A DNA stretch of 33,555 nucleotides, taken from positions 1 to 33,555 of the forward strand of contig JACQHU010000019.1 in assembly GCA_016198805.1 (NCBI GenBank), given 5' to 3'. The position numbers and the translations under genes are program-made. The notes beneath the pieces are model-generated. The model searched no databases. It was not told where the DNA came from and was given only the letters and a program-made list of their open reading frames with translations. Origin of the DNA: Armatimonadota bacterium. Its GTDB lineage: Bacteria; Sysuimicrobiota; Sysuimicrobiia; Sysuimicrobiales; Humicultoraceae. Below, piece by piece: positions 8,777 to 17,144 of the stretch (the stretch's first letter is position 1; each line of letters opens with the position of its first letter).

Positions 8777-8906
8777 GGGTCAGTAGCGCAGCCGCGCGCC
8801 CACGCCGCCCACCGCAGCTGATGCGGGATCCCCCGACGGCTCAGGGCCTCGGCAGCCTGTCGGACGAGCCCTTCGCCGGCCGCCAGCCGCCTGGTTCTGA
8901 AAGCGA

Positions 8907-10682
8907 TCAGAGCGGCCAGAACCACAGGATGAGCGGCACCGCCACCGCGACGATGACGACCTCAAGCGGCAGACCCACACGCCAGTAGTCGCCGAACTGG
9001 TAGCCACCCGGTCCCATCACCAGGGTGTTCGATTGATGCCCGATCGGCGTGAGAAACGCGGAGGAGGCACCGATCGCGACCGCCATGAGGAAGGGATCGA
9101 TCGACACGCCCATGCCGTGGGCGACGCCGATCGCAATGGGCGCCATCACTATGGCCGCGGCCGCATTGTTGACGAGATCCGAAAGGAACATGGTGCCCAC
9201 CAGGACGATCGTGAGCGTGGCCACGGGCGGCAGTTGCGCGGACAGGGCCAGCAGCGCGCCGGCGATGAGCCGGGCGCCGCCCGTGGTCTCCAGGGCCCGG
9301 CCGACCGGAATCATGGCGCCGAGCAGGACGATGATCGGCCAGTCGATGCTCTCGTAGAGCTCGCGAAGCGGGAGCAGCCCGACCAGCACCATAGCCAGGG
9401 CCGCCGTGGTGAAGGCGATCTGCACCGGCGCCAGCCCCGTGGCGGCGGCCGCCAGGGCCAGGCTGAAGATGCCCACCGCCGGCAGGAATCGGAGCGGCTG
9501 CCCGATCCGAAGCCCTCGCTCGGCCAGCGGCAGACATCCCAGCAGCGGCAGCACCTCGGCGAGCGCCTCCTCCCCGCCCTGGAGGAGCAGGACATCGCCG
9601 GCCCGGAAGCGGATATCCGACAGCCGCGCCTTGAGCCGCGCCCCCTGACGCGCCACAGCCAGCAGGTTCACGCCGTGGCGCCGGCGGAGGTTCAGGCTCC
9701 GCGCGGTCTTGCCCACGATGCGAGCGTCGAGCGTGACGACGGCCTCGACGATGGTGACTTCGTCCGAGCCGAGTGCGTCTTCTCCGAGCTGCTTGGCTCC
9801 AACCAGCTTCAGGCCGGTCTTGTCGATCAGCGCCTGCAGGTCTTCAGAGTCGGCCTCGATGACGAGGCCATCGCCCGCCCGCAGGAGTTCGGACCCGGAG
9901 GGCGCCGGGAACCGCCGTTCGCCGCGCACGAGGGCCACGACGGTGATCTCCGCGTCGTCCATCGCCTCGAGGTCCCGGATCGGCTGGTCCACGACCTTCG
10001 ACTCCGGCGGCACCCGGACCTCGGTGATGTAGCTCTCGATCTCGAAGAGCTCCTGGCGGGATGTCTTTCCCCTACGCCGCGGAACGAGCCGCCATCCCAC
10101 CAGCGCCATGAAGAGCACGCCAGCGACGGTGACCCCCAGGCCGACCGGCGTGAAGTCGAACATGCGAAACGGCTCGGCGCCGTCCCGCGCGCGGAAGGTG
10201 GCGATGATGATGTTCGGCGGCGTGCCGATGAGGGTGATCAACCCGCCGAGCAGTGAGCCGAAGGCCAGAGGCATGAGGAGAGCCGAGGGGGGGTTGTCGC
10301 TCCTACGCGCCAGCCGGATCGCGATGGGCATGAACAGGGCCAGTGCGCCCACATTGTTCATGAAGGCCGACGCCGCCGCGACCACGCCCGTCAGCGCCCC
10401 GACCTGGACAATGAGTCGATCGCCGATGCGTGACATCCAGTCAGCCACCACATGGACCGCGCCCGACGTGAAGAGGCCGCGGCTCACGACCAGCACCGCG
10501 GCCACCGTGATCACGGCCGGATGCCCGAACCCATCGAACGCCTCGCCCGGAGGCACGAGTCCCGTCACGGTGACCACCAGGAGGGCCAGGAGCGCGACGA
10601 TGTCGTATCGCCAGCGCCCGGTGATGAACAACACCAGCGACATGGCCAGGACGCCGAAGACGATGGCCTGCTCGGCCGTCAT
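8907..10682 (-). CDS. SLC13/DASS-type transporter with two RCK_C (TrkA-C) domains
   Basis: A 591-residue membrane transporter. Two permease halves (about residues 1-195 and 400-591) flank a soluble insert with two RCK_C domains (about 208-290 and 300-385). FMNNVGALALFMP (Asn109, Asn110) and LTPIGHQSNTLVMGPGGY are the paired hairpin signatures of the sodium/anion family. RCK_C inserts are found in YfbS-like bacterial members annotated as SLC13 or anion permeases. The substrate (sulfate, dicarboxylate or other) cannot be told from sequence. The ATG is preceded by GAGGAG about 7 bp away. It lies downstream of treT on the same strand and converges with the protease gene ending at 8776. Confidence 0.9.
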   Translation of the reverse strand: MTAEQAIVFGVLAMSLVLFITGRWRYDIVALLALLVVTVTGLVPPGEAFDGFGHPAVITVAAVLVVSRGLFTSGAVHVVADWMSRIGDRLIVQVGALTGVVAAASAFMNNVGALALFMPIAIRLARRSDNPPSALLMPLAFGSLLGGLITLIGTPPNIIIATFRARDGAEPFRMFDFTPVGLGVTVAGVLFMALVGWRLVPRRRGKTSRQELFEIESYITEVRVPPESKVVDQPIRDLEAMDDAEITVVALVRGERRFPAPSGSELLRAGDGLVIEADSEDLQALIDKTGLKLVGAKQLGEDALGSDEVTIVEAVVTLDARIVGKTARSLNLRRRHGVNLLAVARQGARLKARLSDIRFRAGDVLLLQGGEEALAEVLPLLGCLPLAERGLRIGQPLRFLPAVGIFSLALAAAATGLAPVQIAFTTAALAMVLVGLLPLRELYESIDWPIIVLLGAMIPVGRALETTGGARLIAGALLALSAQLPPVATLTIVLVGTMFLSDLVNNAAAAIVMAPIAIGVAHGMGVSIDPFLMAVAIGASSAFLTPIGHQSNTLVMGPGGYQFGDYWRVGLPLEVVIVAVAVPLILWFWPL

Positions 10683-10796
10683 CCCTGTCTCCTCACTGAC
10701 GCGGGACCACGATCATGGCGACCTGACGCGCATGCTTCGTGGCCGTTCGAGCCCTCTCCCCAGGAACGTCGCCAGCCAGGCCACAAACGTAGCGCG

Positions 10797-12032
10797 TTAC
10801 ACGCCGAGAAGCGACGCATACAGCCGGAGCTCATCGGCAATCAACCGGGTCAGCAGGAATTGGCGGCGTACCAGCTCCCGCCCGCGCTTTCCCAGCTCCC
10901 TGGCCTCTTCAGGATGCTCCAGCAGCCACAGGATCCGGTCGGCGGCCTCTTCCACGGAGGCGACGAGAAAGCCCCCACCCTCACGCATCTGCATGGGGAT
11001 CCCACCGGCTCGCCCCGCCACCACGGGCGTGCCCTTCCAGAGCGCCTCGGAAATCACCAGGCCGAATCCCTCACGAATCGACTTCTGGATGACCACCTGC
11101 GAGAGGCGCTGGACCGCGTTGACCTCGATGTTGCCCACGCCGGTCAGGTTCGTGAAGATGTGGATCTCCCGGTCGGTCCGGGAGGCTTCCAGGATCTGGT
11201 GGTAGATGTCCCACCCTTCGGGATCGTCGAGCGCCATGGATCCCACCAGCGCGAGCTGCAACTTGGGAATCGCCTGCTTGACGCGCCGGTACGACTCAAT
11301 CACGCCCAGCGGGTCCTTCCAGGGGTCGAACCGCGAGACCTGAGTGACCAGAGGCCGGTCCACATCCACCCCAATCCACCGGAGCAGCCGCCGGGCAAAC
11401 TCCGGGGCGATCTCGATGTTCTTGGGACTCTCGGGGTCGATGGCGGGCGGGATCATCTCGATGCGATGGACCTGGCAGTCCGGCGGGACGAAGTCCTGGA
11501 GCGTGAAGACGGCGGCATCGTAGTCGCTCAGGTAGGGGCGCAGGAATCCCCACACCTGGGGGTTGGGCTCGGAGGTATCGATGTGACACCGCCAGATCCA
11601 CCTGGCCGCATTCTTTCCACGGAAATGGAGCAGGGCCAGCGGCTGAGGATCGTGGACCACGATCACATCATACGGTTCTTCCAGCAACTGCGCGTTTCTC
11701 GTGGAGTAGGTGAGATACGTCTCCTGCTCCGTCGTCGCGAGTTCGCGGGACGCTCCTTGCAGCCCGTTGTGGATCGTCTTGGTCACGCGGAAGAACGCCT
11801 CGTCCCCCGTGATCAGCTTCCAGTCGGCTTGGATTCCCAGGTCGCGCAACAGCGGGATCTGCGAACGGAGAATCTCGGCCACCCCTCCCCCGTACGGCGT
11901 GGCGTTGATGTGGAGGACGCGCGCTCCCCGGAGATCCTCGGCCTGCGCCCGCAGCGCCTCGACGACCTCGACACCCGCACTGGTGTTGTAGCTGTCGATG
12001 GATTGCGTGCCGACGTCAACGGATGCCAGCAT
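10797..12032 (-). CDS. treT: Trehalose synthase TreT-type glycosyltransferase (GT4)
   Basis: A 411-residue GT-B glycosyltransferase of family GT4. [15 protein letters not shown] (41-55), the long N-terminal domain with [15 protein letters not shown], and [12 protein letters not shown] are typical of TreT. TreT makes trehalose from an NDP-glucose and free glucose, reversibly. The C-terminal donor site carries [21 protein letters not shown], with the EX7E-type pair. It starts with ATG preceded by AAGGG within a CCCTTAAGGG palindrome. The leader contains an exact anti-SD sequence (separate entry). No OtsAB or TreYZ gene is nearby. The call to TreT rather than another GT4 enzyme is from recall of the family. 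Confidence 0.85.
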   Translation of the reverse strand: MLASVDVGTQSIDSYNTSAGVEVVEALRAQAEDLRGARVLHINATPYGGGVAEILRSQIPLLRDLGIQADWKLITGDEAFFRVTKTIHNGLQGASRELATTEQETYLTYSTRNAQLLEEPYDVIVVHDPQPLALLHFRGKNAARWIWRCHIDTSEPNPQVWGFLRPYLSDYDAAVFTLQDFVPPDCQVHRIEMIPPAIDPESPKNIEIAPEFARRLLRWIGVDVDRPLVTQVSRFDPWKDPLGVIESYRRVKQAIPKLQLALVGSMALDDPEGWDIYHQILEASRTDREIHIFTNLTGVGNIEVNAVQRLSQVVIQKSIREGFGLVISEALWKGTPVVAGRAGGIPMQMREGGGFLVASVEEAADRILWLLEHPEEARELGKRGRELVRRQFLLTRLIADELRLYASLLGV

Positions 12033-12048
12033 GAAGCCCTTAAGGGAT

Positions 12049-12059
12049 AGGAGGTGATC
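12049..12059 (-). promoter_or_regulatory. Exact anti-Shine-Dalgarno sequence in the treT leader
   Basis: Read on the minus strand, the treT leader contains GATCACCTCCT, identical to the 3' tail of bacterial 16S rRNA. It ends 16 bases before the treT ATG. It could pair with purine-rich ribosome sites, its own included, and lower translation. On the plus strand it is a consensus SD (AGGAGGTGATC), but no start codon with an open frame follows at a useful distance. No wider 16S rRNA similarity is visible around it. Confidence 0.35.
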
Positions 12060-12076
12060 TCCGCGGCGCCGCCCGC

Positions 12077-12871
12077 CTACCTGCAGGGGACCCGCAGGGC
12101 AGACGAGCTGATGCCGATCCCCCAGGTGTCATCACTCATCCCGCCCCCGGCGAAGATGCCGGCGACCTGGCCGGAGCCGTTGAGCACCGGCGATCCGCTG
12201 TGCCCGGGCGCCGCCGCCCGATCATAGACGACCGTGAATACCGGGGTCCCGTCGGGCGCGCGGTTCACCTCCCGCACCGTCCCCGTAGCCGACCAGCGGC
12301 GAGGGATGGGGAGGCGCCCGAACCCCACGATGCGCACCCCATCCCCCTGGCGCGGGTCTGCGCCGAGGGTCAGGGGGAAGAACGACGGCATCGGCCCTTC
12401 GTGCTTTCTGGCGACGGTGATGAACTGACCGTCGGGGGCGCGTACGCCCCACTGTCCGAAGGGCACGTCAGGGAGGACGACTTTGATCTGCGCCACATCC
12501 CGCTCCAGGGGCACGCCTGCCGGTGCCGGCCGCGTGGGATCCTGCGTGAGCCGGCTCGCGCACACCACTTTGGCGGAAAAGAACGCGCCGTCCAGAATCG
12601 CCAGGAGCTGGAAGCGTGCTGGGTCTCGATGCGGGCGCCAGACGACGTGGCTGGTGGTCAGTGCCGTTCCCTCGGCGTCGGTGAAGAAGGCGGTGCCCGA
12701 ACTGAACTCGCGATACCCGCTGCCTTCCTGGCCGATGACCTCGAGGAGAAACACGCCGCGCTCGGCGGCCGTGGTCTCTTGCGCGGCGGCGTGCGGTCGA
12801 CCGACGAGGACAGCGATGGTGGCGGCCAGCGCCGCGCACATGACGACCACGCCGAAGCGACCGAGCGCCAT
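12077..12871 (-). CDS. Exported trypsin-like serine protease
   Basis: A 264-residue secreted protease. Residues 1-30 form a signal peptide (basic start, hydrophobic run, AHAAA before Gln31). A chymotrypsin-fold triad can be read as His75 (TTSHVV), Asp125 (ERDVAQI) and Ser225 in GHSGS, with the oxyanion glycine present. No PDZ domain follows, so it is shorter than DegP/HtrA. An upstream GTG at 12883 overlaps the GGAGGTG ribosome site, so the ATG at 12871 is chosen. It lies 46 bp downstream of murA on the same strand and may share its transcript. It probably works outside the membrane on envelope proteins, which is inference. Confidence 0.82.
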   Translation of the reverse strand: MALGRFGVVVMCAALAATIAVLVGRPHAAAQETTAAERGVFLLEVIGQEGSGYREFSSGTAFFTDAEGTALTTSHVVWRPHRDPARFQLLAILDGAFFSAKVVCASRLTQDPTRPAPAGVPLERDVAQIKVVLPDVPFGQWGVRAPDGQFITVARKHEGPMPSFFPLTLGADPRQGDGVRIVGFGRLPIPRRWSATGTVREVNRAPDGTPVFTVVYDRAAAPGHSGSPVLNGSGQVAGIFAGGGMSDDTWGIGISSSALRVPCR

Positions 12872-12917
12872 CTGGCCGCCCACCTCCGTGATTGGTGTCT
12901 GTCTTCTTGACCCGGCG

Positions 12918-14192
12918 CTATCCGGCCTCTCGAATCCCGGCGGACCCGTCCCGTACCACGCGGGCGCCCAGGAGGGTCAGCTTCCCCTCCAGCCCCTCAT
13001 ACCCGCGGTCGAGGTTTTCGACCTTCGAGATCTCGGTCTCCCCCTCCGCCGCCAGGGCCGCGATGACCACGGCGGCCCCGCCGCGGATGTCCGGCGCCTC
13101 TACCGGAGCGCCGGAAAGGCGCGACGGCCCGTTGACGTGCACCGTTTCCCCTTCCACCCTGACGTCCGCGCCCATCCGCCGAAGTTCGTCGGTGTACGCG
13201 AACCGTGACTCGAAGACCGTCTCGCGGATCCTGGAGGTGCCGCGGGCCAGGGTCAGCATGGCGGCCATCTGCGGGTGCAGGTCGGTGGCGAAACCGGGAT
13301 AGGGCGCGGTGTCGACGTCGAGCGCCCGGATCTCGCCCGTCGCCCGCACGCGGACCCCGTCGGTGCCGGGCACCACTTCCAGCCCGGCTTCCTCCAGCTT
13401 CGTCAGCAGCGCGGTCACGTGCTCGGGGATCATCCCCTCGACCAGGACATCACCGCCGGTGGCGGCGCCGGCCAGCAGGTAGGTGCCGCCTTCATTGCGG
13501 TCCGGAACGATCGTGTACGTGCTGCCGTGGAGTTCGTCGGTGCCCTCGATCGTGATGGTATCGGTGCCGGCTCCCCGGATCCGGGCCCCCATGAGGTTGA
13601 GGAATACCGCGGTGTCGACGATCTCCGGCTCGCGGGCGGCATTCTGCAGCACCGTGGTTCCCTTCGCCATGCTGGCCGCCAGCATCATGTTGGTGGTGGT
13701 GCCGAAGCTGCTGCGGGGCACGTAGAACAGCCCCCCGCGCAGGCGGCGAGCCGCGGCCTTCACGAAGCCGTGCTCGGTGACCACCTTCGCGCCGAGTGCG
13801 GCAAAGCCCCGCAGGTGAAAGTCTACGGGCCGGGCCCCGATCGAGCATCCGCCCGGCAGCGGCACCTGCGCCCGGCCCATCCGCCCCAGCAGCACGCCCG
13901 CGGTGTAGAACGACGCCCGCATGCTGCGGCAGAGGTCGTACGGGGCCGCGTGATTCGTCAGCCCGCGCGCGTCGATGGTCAGGCGCCCGGGGACGAAGGC
14001 GATGCGCGCTCCCAGCGCTTCCAGGATCTCCACCAGGGTGGTGACGTCCCGGCAGTGCGGAACGTTTTCGAGGGTCGAGACGTCGGCAGCCAGCGCGGCA
14101 GCGGCGATGATGGCGAGCGAGCTGTTCTTCCCTCCGGCGACATTGACCGCGCCGCGCAGACGGCGGCCGCCTGTGATGCGTAACGTCTCCAC
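12918..14192 (-). CDS. murA: UDP-N-acetylglucosamine 1-carboxyvinyltransferase (MurA)
   Basis: First committed enzyme of peptidoglycan synthesis: it transfers enolpyruvate from PEP to UDP-GlcNAc in the cytosol. It has 424 residues, the normal length. GGKNSSL with Lys22 and Asn23 and the loop PGGCSIGARPVD with Cys116 are visible, so the fosfomycin-target cysteine is retained. The start is GTG at 14192, preceded by AGGAGG with a 6-bp gap; longer in-frame extension upstream is rejected. The gene begins 34 bp after ireB/reoM, whose Listeria counterpart controls MurA turnover. The protease gene follows. Confidence 0.96.
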   Translation of the reverse strand: METLRITGGRRLRGAVNVAGGKNSSLAIIAAAALAADVSTLENVPHCRDVTTLVEILEALGARIAFVPGRLTIDARGLTNHAAPYDLCRSMRASFYTAGVLLGRMGRAQVPLPGGCSIGARPVDFHLRGFAALGAKVVTEHGFVKAAARRLRGGLFYVPRSSFGTTTNMMLAASMAKGTTVLQNAAREPEIVDTAVFLNLMGARIRGAGTDTITIEGTDELHGSTYTIVPDRNEGGTYLLAGAATGGDVLVEGMIPEHVTALLTKLEEAGLEVVPGTDGVRVRATGEIRALDVDTAPYPGFATDLHPQMAAMLTLARGTSRIRETVFESRFAYTDELRRMGADVRVEGETVHVNGPSRLSGAPVEAPDIRGGAAVVIAALAAEGETEISKVENLDRGYEGLEGKLTLLGARVVRDGSAGIREAG

Positions 14193-14226
14193 CGAGTCCC
14201 TCCTGCGACGAAACGTGTGACTGCTG

Positions 14227-14499
14227 CTACGATGTGGCCGCGCGCAGCCGGTTCTCCATGTAGGTCCGGACCAGCTCCTCCAGGAGGAGGATCCGGTCGA
14301 CCTGACGGATCGCCTTCCGCGCGTCGCCGTGACTCGTGATATACGTGGGATCCCCTGACAGGAGGTACCCGACGATCTGCTCCACGGGGTTGTAGCCCCG
14401 CTCTTCCAATGCCCGGTACACGTCGAGCAGGATGTCCTGCACGCCGCCGGCGGTGAGATCACCGCGCCGGAAGACCCCGGTGCGTTCCCGTTCCTCCAT
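14227..14499 (-). CDS. ireB: IreB/ReoM-family regulatory phosphoprotein (UPF0297)
   Basis: A 90-residue soluble protein. The core [16 protein letters not shown], then [22 protein letters not shown], and the EELVRTYM tail match IreB/ReoM. This family is phosphorylated by PASTA kinases (IreK/PrkA) and in Listeria regulates ClpCP degradation of MurA. The ATG at 14499 is chosen because GGAGG lies 8 bp before it; it places Thr at residue 7, the known phosphosite in ReoM. The frame could extend to a GTG at 14520 but that start lies upstream of the SD. Usually the gene sits with alaS and ruvX; here it directly precedes murA. Confidence 0.93.
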   Translation of the reverse strand: MEERERTGVFRRGDLTAGGVQDILLDVYRALEERGYNPVEQIVGYLLSGDPTYITSHGDARKAIRQVDRILLLEELVRTYMENRLRAATS

Positions 14500-14579
14500 G
14501 ACCGACACCTCCGATCCCACCGGCCCTTTCTGCGCCGCGCTGGCGGCTCTTCCGGCAGGACGCCATGCGAGACGAGCCC

Positions 14580-14656
14580 TGGTGGGCCCGCCTGGCTTCG
14601 ATCCAGGAACCTGCGCCTTATGAGGGCGCTGCTCTCACCACTTGAGCTACGGGCCC
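14580..14656 (-). tRNA. tRNA with CAU anticodon (elongator Met, or Ile2)
   Basis: A 77-nt cloverleaf with encoded CCA. Acceptor stem GGGCCCG/CGGGCCC is fully paired with discriminator A. D arm is GCTC/GAGC with GG in the loop. The anticodon arm is GCGCC, CTCATAA, GGCGC, followed by variable loop AGGTT. The T stem CCTGG/CCAGG closes a loop reading ATCGAAG, so position 54 is A where nearly all bacterial tRNAs have T. It lacks initiator features: pair 1-72 is G-C, and the three lower anticodon-stem pairs are not GGG/CCC. Met versus lysidine-modified Ile cannot be settled by eye. It follows the truA stop by 9 bp on the same strand. Confidence 0.93.
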
Positions 14657-14665
14657 GCGCGACGA

Positions 14666-15448
14666 TTATAGCATCACAGGGCCTTCGCCACCCCGTGGGC
14701 GGTCTGCGGCGGGATCATAGACGATCCGCATCAGGTACAGCCCGTGGGCCGGGGCCGGCGGGCCGGCCCGTTGAGTGTCACGGGACCCCAGGATGGCTGG
14801 AATGGCGTCGGGCGCCAGCGCCCCGCGGCCGATCTGAAGCAGCGTCCCCACCATGCGGCGCGCCATCTGCCTGAGGAACCGGTTGGCGGCCACGGTGAAG
14901 AGGATCAGGTCGCCTCGGCGCTCAATAGTCACGGCGGCCAGCGAGCAGATCGTGGAGGCCGTCGCGGTGCCACTCACGCGGAAGGCCGCGAAGTCGTGTC
15001 GGCCTTCCAGATGGGCTGCCGCGGCCCGCATCGCTTCCAGATCCAGCGGGCCAGGCACGTGGTGCGCGTAGCCGCGCAGCAGGGCCGACGGTCTGGGACG
15101 GGCCAGCACCGCGTAGCGGTAGATCCGCAGCCGCGCGTCGCGCCGGGCGTGGAACGTGGCCGCGGCCTCGCACACCTCGCGGACCACGATGTCGGGAGGC
15201 AGGAGCGCGTTGAGTCCGTCGCGGATCCGCTCGGCGGCGAGGCCACTCTCGGTCGTCAGATGAGCCACCTGGCCCAGCGCGTGGACCCCCGCATCGGTGC
15301 GGCCGGCGCCCACCACGCGGTGAGGCGTCTGCAACAGCCGGGCGGCCGCCTCCTCCAGCGCCGCCTGGATCGATGGGACGTCCGGCTGGCGCTGCCAGCC
15401 GGCGTAGCGCCCCCCATCGTACTCGATCACCAGTTGCAGCGTGCGCAT
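14666..15448 (-). CDS. truA: tRNA pseudouridine(38-40) synthase TruA
   Basis: Modifies uridines 38-40 in the anticodon arm of many tRNAs. It has 260 residues, normal for TruA. The catalytic Asp52 lies in GAGRTDAGVHALGQVAH. IEYDGGRYAGWQRQP at the N-terminus and FLRQMARRMVGTLLQIGRG near the C-terminus are standard motifs. It is the last protein gene of the run from rplQ and is followed at once by a tRNA gene instead of the common rplM-rpsI pair. Confidence 0.96.
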   Translation of the reverse strand: MRTLQLVIEYDGGRYAGWQRQPDVPSIQAALEEAAARLLQTPHRVVGAGRTDAGVHALGQVAHLTTESGLAAERIRDGLNALLPPDIVVREVCEAAATFHARRDARLRIYRYAVLARPRPSALLRGYAHHVPGPLDLEAMRAAAAHLEGRHDFAAFRVSGTATASTICSLAAVTIERRGDLILFTVAANRFLRQMARRMVGTLLQIGRGALAPDAIPAILGSRDTQRAGPPAPAHGLYLMRIVYDPAADRPRGGEGPVML

Positions 15449-15475
15449 GCCCGATTCCCGCCGCGCGGTTCGACG

Positions 15476-16285
15476 CTACCGCACCGACACCAGCAGCGCC
15501 GATGCCGCGACCACCAGCACCCCCGCCACCGCGTCGCCGAGTCCCCACCGGAGTTCTTTCATGCGGGTCCGGGGCGCGCTGCTGCTGTAACAGCGGGCTT
15601 CCATCGCCAGGGCCAGCTCCTCAGACCGCCGGATCGCGCTCAACAGCAGGGGCACCAGGACCGGGACCAGGGCCTGCGCGCGGCGGACGATGTTGCCCTG
15701 TCCGAACTCGGCGCCGCGCGCCGTCTGCGCCTTCATGATCCGCTCGGTCTCTTCGAGCAACGTGGGGATGAACCGCAGCGCGATGGTCATCATCATCGCG
15801 ATCTCGTGGCCGGGGAGGCCCACACGCCGCAGGGGCCGCAGCAGCCACTCGAGGCCATCCGCAAGTTCGACCGAGGAGGTGGTAAAGGTCAGCAGGGAGG
15901 TGATGGTGACCAGCAGGAGCAGGCGCGCCCCGACGAACAGGCCGGTGCGCAGCCCCTCCTCGGTGGCGACCAGAGGTCCTAGCACGAACAGCGTCCGCGC
16001 CTCGCTTCCGCCGCTGCCAAAGAAGGCGTTCAGCACGACGGTGAGCAGGAGCAAGAAGATGACCGGTCGCAATCCGCGCAGCGCGTACCCCAGGGGGATC
16101 TGCCCGAGCACCAGCAGCGCCAGCGAGGCGACAGCAAACAGGCCCAGCCCGGCCATCGCCCTCAACAGGAAGAGCACGACCGCCAGGGCCATGGTGGCCA
16201 GAATCTTCGTCCGCGGGTCGAGCCGGTGCAGCGGCGAATTTCGCGGCAAGTACTGTCCGACCGGCGCGTACTTAACGAGGTCCAC
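15476..16285 (-). CDS. ecfT: ECF transporter transmembrane subunit EcfT
   Basis: Membrane coupling subunit (269 residues) of energy-coupling-factor vitamin/metal importers. The N-terminus YLPRNSPLHRLDPRTKIL and the coupling-helix motifs in KAQTARGAEF and AMEARCY are characteristic. It starts with GTG and overlaps the ecfA2 stop by 14 bp. No S component gene is present, so this is a shared (group II) module serving substrate-binding proteins encoded elsewhere. Confidence 0.94.
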   Translation of the reverse strand: MDLVKYAPVGQYLPRNSPLHRLDPRTKILATMALAVVLFLLRAMAGLGLFAVASLALLVLGQIPLGYALRGLRPVIFLLLLTVVLNAFFGSGGSEARTLFVLGPLVATEEGLRTGLFVGARLLLLVTITSLLTFTTSSVELADGLEWLLRPLRRVGLPGHEIAMMMTIALRFIPTLLEETERIMKAQTARGAEFGQGNIVRRAQALVPVLVPLLLSAIRRSEELALAMEARCYSSSAPRTRMKELRWGLGDAVAGVLVVAASALLVSVR

Positions 16286-17144
16286 GGTCCTGCCCTCGGA
16301 GCGCCGCGACGATCGCGGCGCGGGCGTCCTCCACGGTCAGCGCGTCGGCCACCCGAAGCCCGCGGCACTGCAGCAGCCGCACCAGCCGCGCGGCCTCCGG
16401 GAGCCCGAGGCCGATCCGGTGGAGATCTTCCTCGTGCGCAAACACCTCCCCCGGCGATCCCTCCAGGACGATCCGGCCCTCGTGCAGAACGATCACCCGC
16501 CGCGCAAGGCGGGCGACCTCTTCCATGCCGTGCGTGACGAGCACGATGGTCTGGCCCTGGCGGTGCAGGGCCTGGATCCGCGCCAGAAGTTCCTCCCGGC
16601 CGCGGGGATCAAGCCCGGCGGTCGGCTCGTCCAGAACCAGAACCCCGGGGCGCATCGCCAGGACGCCAGCCAGGGCGACCCGTCGCATCTCGCCGCCCGA
16701 CAACGAGAAGGGGGACCGGTCGCCAAATCCCGCGGGATCCAGGCCGACCTGCCGGAGCGCCTCGTCGACCCGCTGCGCGATCTCCTCTTCGGAGCATCCC
16801 AGGTTCTTGGGCCCGTAGGCGACGTCGCGCCGCACGGTCTCCTCGAAGAGCTGGTACTCGGCGAACTGAAAGGCCAGCCCGACCTGCCGGCGCGCACGCC
16901 GGCGGTCGGCGCGGGGGCCCCAGAGGTCCTGGCCCAGCACCCGAACCACCCCGGCGGTCGGGCGGAGCAGCCCGGCGCACAGCTGGATCAGCGTGGATTT
17001 GCCCGAGCCGGTGGGACCGATGAGCGCCAGCAACTCTCCCGGCTGCACCTCGAGCGACACGCCGCGCAGCGCGACAGCCGCCATGGGCGTGCCGCGCAGA
17101 TACGTGTAGTGCACCTGCTCGCAGGCGATGAGCGGATCAGGCAT
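16272..17144 (-). CDS. ecfA2: ECF transporter ATPase EcfA2
   Basis: ABC ATPase of 290 residues. Walker A GPTGSGKST (43-51), a Q-loop region with FAEYQLFE, signature SLSGGEMRRVALAG and Walker B VLVLDEPTAGLD are intact. The QLFE segment and the signature are typical of EcfA2. The ATG at 17144 overlaps the ecfA1 stop by 8 bp; a longer in-frame start at 17183 would lie deep in ecfA1 and is rejected. It pairs with EcfA1 to drive EcfT. Confidence 0.94.
   Translation of the reverse strand: MPDPLIACEQVHYTYLRGTPMAAVALRGVSLEVQPGELLALIGPTGSGKSTLIQLCAGLLRPTAGVVRVLGQDLWGPRADRRRARRQVGLAFQFAEYQLFEETVRRDVAYGPKNLGCSEEEIAQRVDEALRQVGLDPAGFGDRSPFSLSGGEMRRVALAGVLAMRPGVLVLDEPTAGLDPRGREELLARIQALHRQGQTIVLVTHGMEEVARLARRVIVLHEGRIVLEGSPGEVFAHEEDLHRIGLGLPEAARLVRLLQCRGLRVADALTVEDARAAIVAALRGQDRGPR

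Noticed and set aside
8777-8906. Possible beta-barrel C-terminus (VGGVGARLRY then stop at 8780, minus) or a bidirectional terminator
   Set aside because: The frame upstream runs only as a shadow of the SLC13 gene, and no stem with a T-run is visible; I see nothing firm in this gap.
10683-10796. Short frames between treT and the SLC13 gene
   Set aside because: Under 35 codons each, no ribosome site or recognisable sequence; the gap supplies the SLC13 ribosome site and I see nothing else.
12049-12059. Plus-strand consensus SD as sign of a hidden plus-strand gene
   Set aside because: No start codon with a sustained open frame follows at 5-12 bp; the region downstream is the antisense of the protease gene.
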